From assembly GCA_947384955.1 (NCBI GenBank), contig CANDJC010000024.1, positions 1-47,403 of the forward strand: a DNA stretch of 47,403 bases. The letters are read 5' to 3'. This DNA is from an uncultured Eubacterium sp. (lineage in GTDB: Bacteria; Bacillota; Clostridia; Lachnospirales; Lachnospiraceae). Below are positions 35,116-42,873 of the stretch, piece after piece; positions within the stretch are counted from its first letter, which is position 1, and every line of letters begins with the position of its first letter. A program made the translations under genes and the position numbers. Below the pieces are notes generated by a model that made no database searches, was not told the DNA's origin, and saw only the letters and a list, made by a program, of their open reading frames with translations.

Positions 35116-36100
35116 TGATAAGCTGGCCAGACAAGGGCTGATTGCTGTCATGAACTGGGAAAAATACGGGTTTGAGGTGGCAGGCGATGTGCAGAATGGC
35201 AAGAAAGCGCTGGAATTTTTAGAAAAACATCCGGTGGATATCGTATTTACGGATATTGATATGCCGGAAATGGACGGATTTCAGCTGATGCAGCAGTGCC
35301 AGAAGAAGCATCCTTCTGTCTCGTTTGTCATCTTTTCGGTCTATGAAAATTTCCGTTATGCACAGGCTGCGATTCGCATGGGCGCTTTGGATTATATTTC
35401 CAAAATCAGCTTTGAGCCGGATGAATGCGAGCAGGTACTGGGGCAGATTCGCGCAAAATTCGAAAAAACAGGACGCCAGGCCAGGGAAGAAGACGATAAG
35501 GATTTAAAGGCGTTAGAAGACGGCTGGATGAGCCTTAGCTGGATTTTTGACGAACGGCGGCTGGAAGGTTTATGCAAAGACACAGCCGCGGCGGGGGCGC
35601 GCAGTGCGGAGCGCATTTTTATCAAGAGCTTTCATAATCTTCAGATGATGATGGGGAAAGAAGAAAATGAATTCCCTTCCCTGGACAGCGTCGGGGAAAT
35701 GCTGGCGTGGGTAAAGGAGTGGCGCGGAAAGGTATACGAACGGTGCGTGCGCGGGAAATATGAAAACGATATTTATTCGTTCGCGTTTGTGGCGGCTTAT
35801 GTCAGAATGCATGTCTGCGAAACGCTGAAGCTGGAAGACGCTGCCAGGCAGATTGGCATGAGCAGGAGCTATTTCAGTGCAAAATTTAAAGAAATGACAG
35901 GAGAGACATTTCATAATTTTGTCATCCGCCAGAAAATGCAGGAAGCGGCGCGCAGGATTGCGGGCGGAAAACAGACCGTCACCCAGGCTGCATCAGACCT
36001 TGGCTATGATAATTTTCACTATTTTGCGAAGGTGTTTGCAAAGGAATACGGATGTATGCCGTCCGATTATAGAAACAGCGTAAAAAATTGTCCGATATAA
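35093..36100 (+). CDS. AraC-type response regulator (YesN-like)
   Basis: The protein has 335 residues. The receiver (1-125) has MKVLIVDDDK, phospho-Asp54 (VFTDIDMPEMDGF), and IFSVYENFRYAQ with GALDYISK. A short linker (about 125-230) leads to an AraC helix-turn-helix domain (about 232-332: LEDAARQIGMSRSYFSAKFK, then QAASDLGYDNFHYFAKVFAK). Many YesN proteins exceed 500 residues, so the linker here is short. It is the expected partner of the sensor kinase and probable activator of the sugar operon that follows. Its stop codon lies inside the terminator loop. Confidence 0.93.
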   Translation: MKVLIVDDDKLARQGLIAVMNWEKYGFEVAGDVQNGKKALEFLEKHPVDIVFTDIDMPEMDGFQLMQQCQKKHPSVSFVIFSVYENFRYAQAAIRMGALDYISKISFEPDECEQVLGQIRAKFEKTGRQAREEDDKDLKALEDGWMSLSWIFDERRLEGLCKDTAAAGARSAERIFIKSFHNLQMMMGKEENEFPSLDSVGEMLAWVKEWRGKVYERCVRGKYENDIYSFAFVAAYVRMHVCETLKLEDAARQIGMSRSYFSAKFKEMTGETFHNFVIRQKMQEAARRIAGGKQTVTQAASDLGYDNFHYFAKVFAKEYGCMPSDYRNSVKNCPI

Positions 36101-36115
36101 TTCGGACTTTTTTTT
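36090..36115 (+). terminator. Intrinsic terminator overlapping the response regulator stop
   Basis: GTCCGA (36090-36095) pairs with TCGGAC (36102-36107), followed by eight T. The TAA stop at 36098-36100 is in the loop. It separates the signalling operon from the transport operon. Confidence 0.85.
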
Positions 36116-36116
36116 A

Positions 36117-36191
36117 TTTCTAAAAAAGGGTACTCGAAATCAAAAACGATATCGTCTGGCACCAGGCTTTCTAAAAAGGTATACTCAGAAA
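36117..36191 (+). promoter_or_regulatory. Two direct repeats, candidate response-regulator sites
   Basis: Copy A (36117-36139) and copy B (36168-36191) share TTTCTAAAAA, then GG, TACTC and GAAA, with one-base indels. They start 51 bases apart, about five helical turns. Copy B contains the -10 (TATACT). Placement between the AraC-type regulator and the transporter genes makes them the obvious candidate operator. Confidence 0.6.
36156..36185 (+). promoter_or_regulatory. Promoter of the sugar transport operon
   Basis: CTGGCA (36156-36161; weak -35), an 18-base spacer, then TATACT (36180-36185). The weak -35 is consistent with dependence on an activator. AAAGGGGG precedes the ATG at 36211. Confidence 0.55.
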
Positions 36192-36210
36192 AAAAGAAAG
36201 GGGGTACTTT

Positions 36211-37101
36211 ATGTACATCAAACGATTTGTAAAGCATTATTACCTGATGCTTGTTCCGGCGCTTTTATGGCTTGTGTTTTTCAGCATCGTGCCAATGTTC
36301 GGTATTATCATGGCGTTTCAGGATTACAATCCGGGAAAAGGGATGCTGCATTCTCAGTTCGTGGGACTTGCAAATTTTCAGTACATGTTTGAAATGAGCG
36401 ATGTAAAACAGGTGCTGGCGAATACCGTTATCATTGCGGTGGGCAAGATAATCGGAAATATCATTGTCCCGCTTGTGTTCGCGCTCCTGTTAAACGAGCT
36501 GTGCTTTCAGAAAATCAAGCGGCCGATTCAGACGATTGTGTACCTGCCGTATTTTCTGTCATGGGTTATCCTTGCAAAAGTGGTCCTGAATATTTTTGGC
36601 TATACGGGCCCGGTGAATCAGCTGATTGAACTGTTCCATGGAAGCCCGGTGAATTTTTTCGGAGAACCGGAGCTGTTCCGGCCGCTTGTCATCGGTACGG
36701 ATATCTGGAAAGGATTCGGCTACAACATGGTCGTCTATCTGGCTGCGATACTGGGTGTAGACCAGAGCCTGTATGAAGCGGCCGCAATGGACGGTGCGGG
36801 AAGATTTAAGCGGATATGGCATGTGACCATGCCGGGCATCCGCACGACGGTTGCGCTTTTGGCAATTCTGTCACTTGGAAATGTCTTAAACGCCGGGTTT
36901 GACCAGATTTATAACCTGTACAATCCGCTTGTATATTCGACGGGGGATATCATCGATACGTGGGTATACCGCTCAGGTCTTGAGAACCTGCAGTTTTCGC
37001 TGGCTACCGCGGTCGGCCTGTTCAAATCCGTAATCAGCGTGATTCTGATATCAGTCGGATACTGGCTGGCAGACAAATTTACAGGCTACAAATTGTTTTA
37101 G
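36211..37101 (+). CDS. ABC sugar transporter permease 1 (LplB-like)
   Basis: The 296-residue protein has six predicted helices, starting YYLMLVPALLWLVFFSIVPM. The EAA loop contacting the ATPase is clear (YEAAAMDGAGRFKRIWHVTM). Family features include GIIMAFQDYNPGKG and VLNAGFDQIYNLYNP. LplB-type permeases import oligosaccharides or glycosides with an extracytoplasmic lipoprotein. No ATPase gene is in this operon; such systems usually borrow a shared MsmX-like ATPase. First gene after the promoter. Confidence 0.93.
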   Translation: MYIKRFVKHYYLMLVPALLWLVFFSIVPMFGIIMAFQDYNPGKGMLHSQFVGLANFQYMFEMSDVKQVLANTVIIAVGKIIGNIIVPLVFALLLNELCFQKIKRPIQTIVYLPYFLSWVILAKVVLNIFGYTGPVNQLIELFHGSPVNFFGEPELFRPLVIGTDIWKGFGYNMVVYLAAILGVDQSLYEAAAMDGAGRFKRIWHVTMPGIRTTVALLAILSLGNVLNAGFDQIYNLYNPLVYSTGDIIDTWVYRSGLENLQFSLATAVGLFKSVISVILISVGYWLADKFTGYKLF

Positions 37102-37111
37102 GAGGGATGGC

Positions 37112-37996
37112 ATGATTGAAAACAAAAGTTTCGGATCCAGGGTTTTTGATATCGTAAACGCAGTGATTCTGGTACTGATTACAATCCTTTGCATTCTCCC
37201 AATCTGGTATGTGCTGTGCGTTTCTCTGAGCAGCAGGGAGGCTGTCAATGCGGGCCAGGTATCGCTGTGGCCGGTTGGCTTTAACCTTCTGTCATATCAA
37301 AAGATTATGGGGGAGAGCGACTTTTTCGGCTCGTTTTTCGTTTCCATTAAGCGGGTGGTGCTTGGCACGGCCGTCAGCATGGGCTGTATTATTCTGGCTG
37401 CATACCCGCTGTCGCGCACGAAAAAGCAGTTTCCGCAGAGAGATATTTTTATGTGGATTTTTGTACTCTGCATGCTCTTTAACGGAGGCATCGTGCCGTG
37501 GTACATAACAATGAAAAATTACGGCCTGATGGACAGCATCTGGGGACTGGTGCTCGGTATGGGCCTTCAGGTATTCAATGTCGTGCTTGCCGTGAACTTT
37601 TTTAAAAATCTTCCGGCAGAACTGGAGGAAGCCTGCTTTGTAGACGGCGCGGGGCCGTGGAGATGCATGATTTCTGTTTATATCCCGCTGGCAAAGCCGA
37701 TGCTTGCCACGATTTCGCTCTTTACGATTGTACAATACTGGAATGAGTTTTTCCAGGGAATGGTGCTCAGTACCAGGCAGTCGAGTTATCCGCTTCAGAC
37801 TTATATCCAGCAGATGGTCGTGACACTGGATTTCTCGTCCATGAATGCGGAACAGATTTCACAGGCGATGAAGCTGAATAATCTGTCGCTGGATGCGGCA
37901 AAGATATTTATTGCGATGATTCCGGTACTGATTGTGTACCCGTTTCTGCAAAAGTATTTTGTATCCGGCATTACGTTAGGGTCGGTCAAAGGTTAA
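37112..37996 (+). CDS. ABC sugar transporter permease 2 (YtcP/AraQ-like)
   Basis: The 294-residue protein has six helices (VNAVILVLITILCILPIWYV at the start). The EAA-type loop is EEACFVDGAGPWRCMISVYI, and FNGGIVPWYITMKNYGL is typical of this subfamily. It pairs with the preceding permease as a heterodimer. GGAGGG at 37101-37106 overlaps the upstream stop, so translation is likely coupled. Confidence 0.93.
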   Translation: MIENKSFGSRVFDIVNAVILVLITILCILPIWYVLCVSLSSREAVNAGQVSLWPVGFNLLSYQKIMGESDFFGSFFVSIKRVVLGTAVSMGCIILAAYPLSRTKKQFPQRDIFMWIFVLCMLFNGGIVPWYITMKNYGLMDSIWGLVLGMGLQVFNVVLAVNFFKNLPAELEEACFVDGAGPWRCMISVYIPLAKPMLATISLFTIVQYWNEFFQGMVLSTRQSSYPLQTYIQQMVVTLDFSSMNAEQISQAMKLNNLSLDAAKIFIAMIPVLIVYPFLQKYFVSGITLGSVKG

Positions 37997-38009
37997 AGGA
38001 GGTAACAGG

Positions 38010-39722
38010 ATGAAAATGAAAAAAATAACTGCCCTTGCAGGAGCACTTGGCATCTGCACCATGCAGCTGACAGGCTGCGGAGGAGCGGGCGCTCAGGATG
38101 ACAGGCAGAAAGAAACCGTACAGGAAGCAGAAGGGGTTGCGAAAGAAGACCTTCCGCTTTCCAGATATCCGGAAACAGTGACGGTGCACCTGGGCGGAAA
38201 GATGAATCCGAACGCAAAGCTTTCAGAAGGAAAATCGTTTGAAAATAACACATATATTGACCTTTTAAAAGAAGAATTAAACATTGACGTCCAGTATGAC
38301 TGGGTGGCTTCCATGGCTGACTACGATGAAAAGATGAGCCTGTGTATCGGAAGCAATACCATTCCGGAGCTGATGAACGTCACGGCGGCACAGTACCGGG
38401 CTTTGCTGAAATACGATTTAATCCAGCCGCTGGATGCTTATTTTGACGATTATGCCTCGGATGCGTTAAAAAGCTATGTGGATTCCGGCGGTGAGGAGCT
38501 GATGAAATGCATTACGGACGAAGAAGGACGGATTATGGCGATTCCGGCTCCGAATCTGACAGCCGGGGGCATTAATGAGATGTGGATTCGCCAGGACTGG
38601 CTGGATGCGCTGGACATGGAGGCTCCGCGGACATGGGAAGAGTTAAAAGCAGTCGCGGAAGCGTTTGAAACGAAGGACCCGGACGGGAACGGGGAAGATG
38701 ATACCATCGGTATTTTAGGGCCGGGCAACGCGGACCATATGAATGCGGTCGGCGGCAATCAGTTTGGGCTGGACCCGCTGTTTGGCTGTTTTCAGTCTTA
38801 TCCGCAGTACTGGCTGGAAGGTGACGGCGGAAAGATTGTATACGGTTCTATTCAGCCGGAGACAAAGACAGCACTGGAAAGAATTGCAAATCTGTATGAA
38901 GAAGGGCTGATTGACCCGGAAATGCTCGTACGCAGTGACAGCAAGGAACCGCTTCTGGCAGGAAAAGCCGGCATCTTCTTCGGGCCGTGGTGGTGCGCGT
39001 ATACATTTGCAGATACAATATTATCGGGTTCCGCAGACTGGCGGGCATATTTTACGCCGCTTTCCGAAGACGGCAGCTTCTATACGCATATGGCGGAGCC
39101 GACGACTCAGTATGTGGTCGCGTCCAATGAATGCAAAAACCCGGAAGCAGCGTTTAAAATCATTAACTTTCTGATTGCAAACGAGCAGAAGTGGGTAGAG
39201 GAAGGCGTGTCTTCTACAGAAATGGGGACGGCAGATTTTTATCCGCTTTATAATACTTATGATAACGCTGACGAAATTGAAACGTCTTATGAAATACTGA
39301 CGAAATACCTTGCAGGAGAAACTACTATGGAAGAAGTAGACTTTTCCACGCATAAGCTGCTGAAAAATGACATGGAGGCAGTGACACAGCTGAAAAAAGA
39401 ACCTTATGACGACTTCAGCCTGGAAAACTGGAACCTGGACAGCGAGCTTGCAAAAGGAAACCTTCCGAGACTGGTTGCCATTATGGTCGGGGACGCGCCG
39501 CTTGTAAACGAAACCTATGTACCGGTTTACAATGCCTACAACGGACAGACAGATACGATGGAGGCTAAATGGGCGAACCTGAAAAAGCTGGAAGAAGAGA
39601 CATTTGCAAAGATTATTATGGGCAAAGCAGATATCAGCGAATTCGACGCATTTACAGAAAAGTGGCTAAGCCAGGGCGGAGAACAGATTCTGGAAGAAAT
39701 CAATCAGGAACTGGGCAGATAA
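38010..39722 (+). CDS. Extracellular solute-binding lipoprotein of the sugar ABC transporter
   Basis: The protein has 570 residues. A lipoprotein signal peptide ends in the lipobox LTGC (TMQLTGCGG). The size and pattern fit large family-1-type binding proteins linked to LplB/YtcP permeases: LPLSRYPETVTVHLGG, PELMNVTAAQYRALLKYDLI, EMWIRQDWLDALDMEAPRTW, DPDGNGEDDTIG and GIFFGPWWCAY. A perfect AAAGGAGG precedes the ATG, which suggests high expression. It delivers the substrate to the two upstream permeases. Confidence 0.93.
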   Translation: MKMKKITALAGALGICTMQLTGCGGAGAQDDRQKETVQEAEGVAKEDLPLSRYPETVTVHLGGKMNPNAKLSEGKSFENNTYIDLLKEELNIDVQYDWVASMADYDEKMSLCIGSNTIPELMNVTAAQYRALLKYDLIQPLDAYFDDYASDALKSYVDSGGEELMKCITDEEGRIMAIPAPNLTAGGINEMWIRQDWLDALDMEAPRTWEELKAVAEAFETKDPDGNGEDDTIGILGPGNADHMNAVGGNQFGLDPLFGCFQSYPQYWLEGDGGKIVYGSIQPETKTALERIANLYEEGLIDPEMLVRSDSKEPLLAGKAGIFFGPWWCAYTFADTILSGSADWRAYFTPLSEDGSFYTHMAEPTTQYVVASNECKNPEAAFKIINFLIANEQKWVEEGVSSTEMGTADFYPLYNTYDNADEIETSYEILTKYLAGETTMEEVDFSTHKLLKNDMEAVTQLKKEPYDDFSLENWNLDSELAKGNLPRLVAIMVGDAPLVNETYVPVYNAYNGQTDTMEAKWANLKKLEEETFAKIIMGKADISEFDAFTEKWLSQGGEQILEEINQELGR

Positions 39723-39776
39723 ACAGGCAGCCGCTGTGAAAACAATAGACATGTACCGGGCAGAAAGGAGGCGGCA

Positions 39777-40832
39777 GTGAAGAAGGAAAAAATATGTTAC
39801 GGACTGATTGGATTTGGAGGAATGGGAACATGGCACACGCAGATTTTGGAGCGTGTGCCGCAGGTGGAAATTGCGGGTATTTATGATATCCGGGAAGACC
39901 GGCGCAGACAGGCGCAGAAGCTGGGATTTGCAGTATATGAAACAGAAGAAGAGCTGCTTTGTGATTCAGCTGTGGACATCGTATTGATAGCTACCCCGAA
40001 TGACAGTCACAAGCCGATTGCGATTCGCGCTATGAAAAAAGGCAGGCATGTGATTTCGGAAAAGCCTGTAACGCTGTCTTCTTCGGATTTAAACGAAATG
40101 ATTCAGACAGCGCAGCAGACGGGCAGATTTCTGACGGTGCACCAAAACCGCAGATGGGACGAGGATTTTCTGACGGTCAAAAGGATTTTCGAAGAACAGC
40201 CGTTAGGACGGATATTTCGGATTGAAAGCCGCGTACACGGTTCGAGAGGGATTCCCGGGGACTGGCGCGGAACAAAGGAGCATGGCGGCGGCATGGTGCT
40301 GGACTGGGGCGTGCATCTGCTGGACCAGATTCTGTGCCTGACCGGGCAGCGGAAATTAAAAACAGTGTATGCATCTTTAACGAATGTCACAAACCAGATT
40401 GTGGACGACGGGTTTACTGCGGTTCTCAGGTTTGAAGACGGCCTGGAGGTGCTTGTGGAAACCGGCACGAATAACTTTATTTCCCTGCCAAGATGGTATG
40501 TGCTGGGAGAAAACGGCACGGCTGTCATCAGGGACTGGGAGCTGAACGGAGAAATGATTCAGGCGTCCGGGAAAGACGAATCGGATGTTATGCCGGTTAA
40601 GACGGCAGCCGGACTGACGAAAACGATGGCTCCCAGAAGAGACGATACGATTCGCAGGATGGAGCTTCCGCATGTATCCGGGGATATCGCGGATTTTCAC
40701 AGGAATGCGGCGGATGTTTTGTTACACGGAGCGCAGCCGGCAGTCCGCATGGAGCAGGCCGCGCGGGTGATGCGCCTGATGGAAGCGGTATTTTGTTCGG
40801 CAAAGGAAAATCAGGCTGTGCCGTTTGAATAA
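39777..40832 (+). CDS. Gfo/Idh/MocA oxidoreductase 1
   Basis: The protein has 351 residues from GTG 39777, with AAAGGAGG five to six bases upstream. The Rossmann motif is GLIGFGGMGTWH; VISEKPVTLS carries the family lysine; DWGVHLLDQ carries the family Asp/His pair. These enzymes oxidise sugar hydroxyls with NAD(P). With the neighbouring TIM-barrel protein it could form a 3-keto-glycoside or inositol-type step. The C-terminal part lacks extra domains. Confidence 0.92.
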   Translation: MKKEKICYGLIGFGGMGTWHTQILERVPQVEIAGIYDIREDRRRQAQKLGFAVYETEEELLCDSAVDIVLIATPNDSHKPIAIRAMKKGRHVISEKPVTLSSSDLNEMIQTAQQTGRFLTVHQNRRWDEDFLTVKRIFEEQPLGRIFRIESRVHGSRGIPGDWRGTKEHGGGMVLDWGVHLLDQILCLTGQRKLKTVYASLTNVTNQIVDDGFTAVLRFEDGLEVLVETGTNNFISLPRWYVLGENGTAVIRDWELNGEMIQASGKDESDVMPVKTAAGLTKTMAPRRDDTIRRMELPHVSGDIADFHRNAADVLLHGAQPAVRMEQAARVMRLMEAVFCSAKENQAVPFE

Positions 40833-40864
40833 AAGGCCTTGGGAGGAGAAAAGGAGTTTATATT

Positions 40865-41764
40865 ATGAAGCAGATTAAAATCGGTACCTGCATTCCCGGT
40901 CCCGAGGCGGAGCAGTGGCTGACGCTTTTAAAGGACAAAGGGTTTGAAACGTTTTCAATTAATTTTCATATGTCGTTAGAGGGCACAAATCTGGACCGTC
41001 TGGCAGAAACGGCAGAAAAGATTCTAAAAGGAAGCGGGGCATCCGTCAGTACCATCGGATGCTACTGCAATCCTGTTCAGCACCCGGAGCAGCGCAGAAT
41101 GCTCGAACAGGTAATCCGCAAAGCAGAAAAATTCGGCGCGACGCATGTAAGCACCTTTGCGGGCGCGCTGGAAGGATGCTGCGTGGAGGAAGCTTTTCCG
41201 GAATTTGGCCGGGTATTCCGGGAACTGGCGGATATGGCGCAGGAAAAGGGAATCCGTCTCGGCATTGAAAACTGCCCGATGGGCGGGACATGGGAGCGCG
41301 CTTCCTGTAATATCGGGTTTCATCCGAAAGCATGGGAGGCGATGTTTGAAGAAGTGACAAATGAAAACTTTGGCCTGGAATGGGAGCCGGCGCATCAGAT
41401 TATGCAGCTGGCGGAGCCTGTTGCGCAGCTGAAAAAATGGGCCGGGAAAATCGTGCATGTACACGGCAAGGATGCGTCGGCAGACTGGGACTGCGTCAGA
41501 CAAAACGGAGTGCTCGGAGCGGTTCCGTTTGCGTGTCACAGGCTGCCGGGTTTTGGAGACACGGACTGGAGACAGATTATTTCCATTCTGCATGCGCAGG
41601 GATACGAAGACGATATCTGCATCGAGGGATATCATGACCCTGTTTACTGCGGGGAATGGGAAATGACAGGCCAGCTTCATGCGCTGCGGTATTTAAAATG
41701 GTGCCGGGGAGGGGAATTTATCCCTTCGCCGTGGTGGCAGGAAAAATCGGAGGAAGGAATGTGA
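40865..41764 (+). CDS. Sugar phosphate isomerase/epimerase (xylose isomerase-like TIM barrel)
   Basis: The 299-residue protein has the AP-endonuclease-2-like TIM fold with candidate metal ligands on successive strands: RLGIENCPMGG (Glu), FGLEWEPAHQ (Glu, His), KIVHVHGKDA (His) and DICIEGYHDPV (Glu). Members isomerise, epimerise or dehydrate sugars and keto-sugars. AGGAGAAAAGGAG precedes the ATG. It ends with a four-base GTGA overlap with the next gene. Confidence 0.9.
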   Translation: MKQIKIGTCIPGPEAEQWLTLLKDKGFETFSINFHMSLEGTNLDRLAETAEKILKGSGASVSTIGCYCNPVQHPEQRRMLEQVIRKAEKFGATHVSTFAGALEGCCVEEAFPEFGRVFRELADMAQEKGIRLGIENCPMGGTWERASCNIGFHPKAWEAMFEEVTNENFGLEWEPAHQIMQLAEPVAQLKKWAGKIVHVHGKDASADWDCVRQNGVLGAVPFACHRLPGFGDTDWRQIISILHAQGYEDDICIEGYHDPVYCGEWEMTGQLHALRYLKWCRGGEFIPSPWWQEKSEEGM

Positions 41765-42837
41765 AAAAATTAAGGGCAGGAATCATAGGCTGCGGCGGAA
41801 TTGCCAATGCGAAGCATCTCCCGGCAATGAAGAAAAGCGGATTGTATGAAATCACAGCATTCTGCGATGTGATTCTGGAAAGGGCGATAGCAACCAGGGA
41901 AGCGTTTGGAACAGAAGACGCAAAGGTATATGAGGATTACCGGGAGCTGCTTTTGGAGGAGCTGGATGCCGTGTATGTGACGACGCCGAACCGTTCTCAT
42001 GCCGCGATTTCGATTGCGGCTATGGAAGCGGGAAAGCATGTCATGTGCGAAAAACCAATGGCAAAGACAAGCGCGCAGGCAGAGCAGATGCTTGAAACAG
42101 CAAAGCGGACGCAGCGGATTTTAAATATCGCATATCAGAACCGCTACCGCCCGGATGCGGCTTATCTGAAAAAGCTGTGCCAAAACGGAGAGTTCGGGGA
42201 AATTTATTTTGCCAGGGCGCATGCGCTGAGAAGGCGCGCGGTTCCGACCTGGGGCGTATTTTTAAATGAAGAAGAGCAGGGCGGCGGGCCTTTGATTGAT
42301 ATCGGCACCCATGCCTTAGACCTGACGCTTTGGATGATGGATGATTATGAGCCGCAGTCTGTGACAGGCGCGGTATTCCATAAGCTGTCCGGACAGAAAG
42401 ACCAGGGAAATGCATTCGGGGACTGGGATACGGAACAGTTTAAGGTAGAAGATTCCGCCTTTGGCTTTATCCGCATGAAGAGCGGCGCGGTCATAGAGCT
42501 GGAGGCATCCTGGGCGCTCAATACCCTGGATGTGGATGAGGCGAAAACGACGCTGTGCGGAACGAAGGCCGGAGCAGATATGAAAGACGGCCTGCGCATT
42601 AACCGGATACATCTCAATACGCCGGTTGTCGAAAAACCGGACCTTTCAGGAGGGGGCGTCGCGTTTTTTGACGGAAATGAAAAATCAGCCGCCGACGTGG
42701 AACAGGAGCTGTTTTATCATATGGTCACGGACGGAGCCGAACAAATCGTAAAGCCGGAACAGGCGCTTGCAGTCACGCGCATTCTGGAAGCGGTGTACCG
42801 TTCTGCACAGACCGGAAAAACGGTTTATTTTGATTAA
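41761..42837 (+). CDS. Gfo/Idh/MocA oxidoreductase 2
   Basis: The protein has 358 residues from GTG 41761, behind GGAGGAAGGA. The open frame extends further upstream but overlaps the isomerase gene. The nucleotide-binding motif is GIIGCGGIANAKHLP; the family lysine is in VMCEKPMAK; the catalytic-site stretch is DIGTHALDLTLWMMD. It is a paralogue, not a copy, of the enzyme at 39777. Two dehydrogenases around an isomerase suggest oxidation and later re-reduction of the sugar. Confidence 0.92.
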   Translation: MKKLRAGIIGCGGIANAKHLPAMKKSGLYEITAFCDVILERAIATREAFGTEDAKVYEDYRELLLEELDAVYVTTPNRSHAAISIAAMEAGKHVMCEKPMAKTSAQAEQMLETAKRTQRILNIAYQNRYRPDAAYLKKLCQNGEFGEIYFARAHALRRRAVPTWGVFLNEEEQGGGPLIDIGTHALDLTLWMMDDYEPQSVTGAVFHKLSGQKDQGNAFGDWDTEQFKVEDSAFGFIRMKSGAVIELEASWALNTLDVDEAKTTLCGTKAGADMKDGLRINRIHLNTPVVEKPDLSGGGVAFFDGNEKSAADVEQELFYHMVTDGAEQIVKPEQALAVTRILEAVYRSAQTGKTVYFD

Positions 42838-42873
42838 AAATGCATCCGGCAGAGATAAGAAGGGGGAGTGCAG

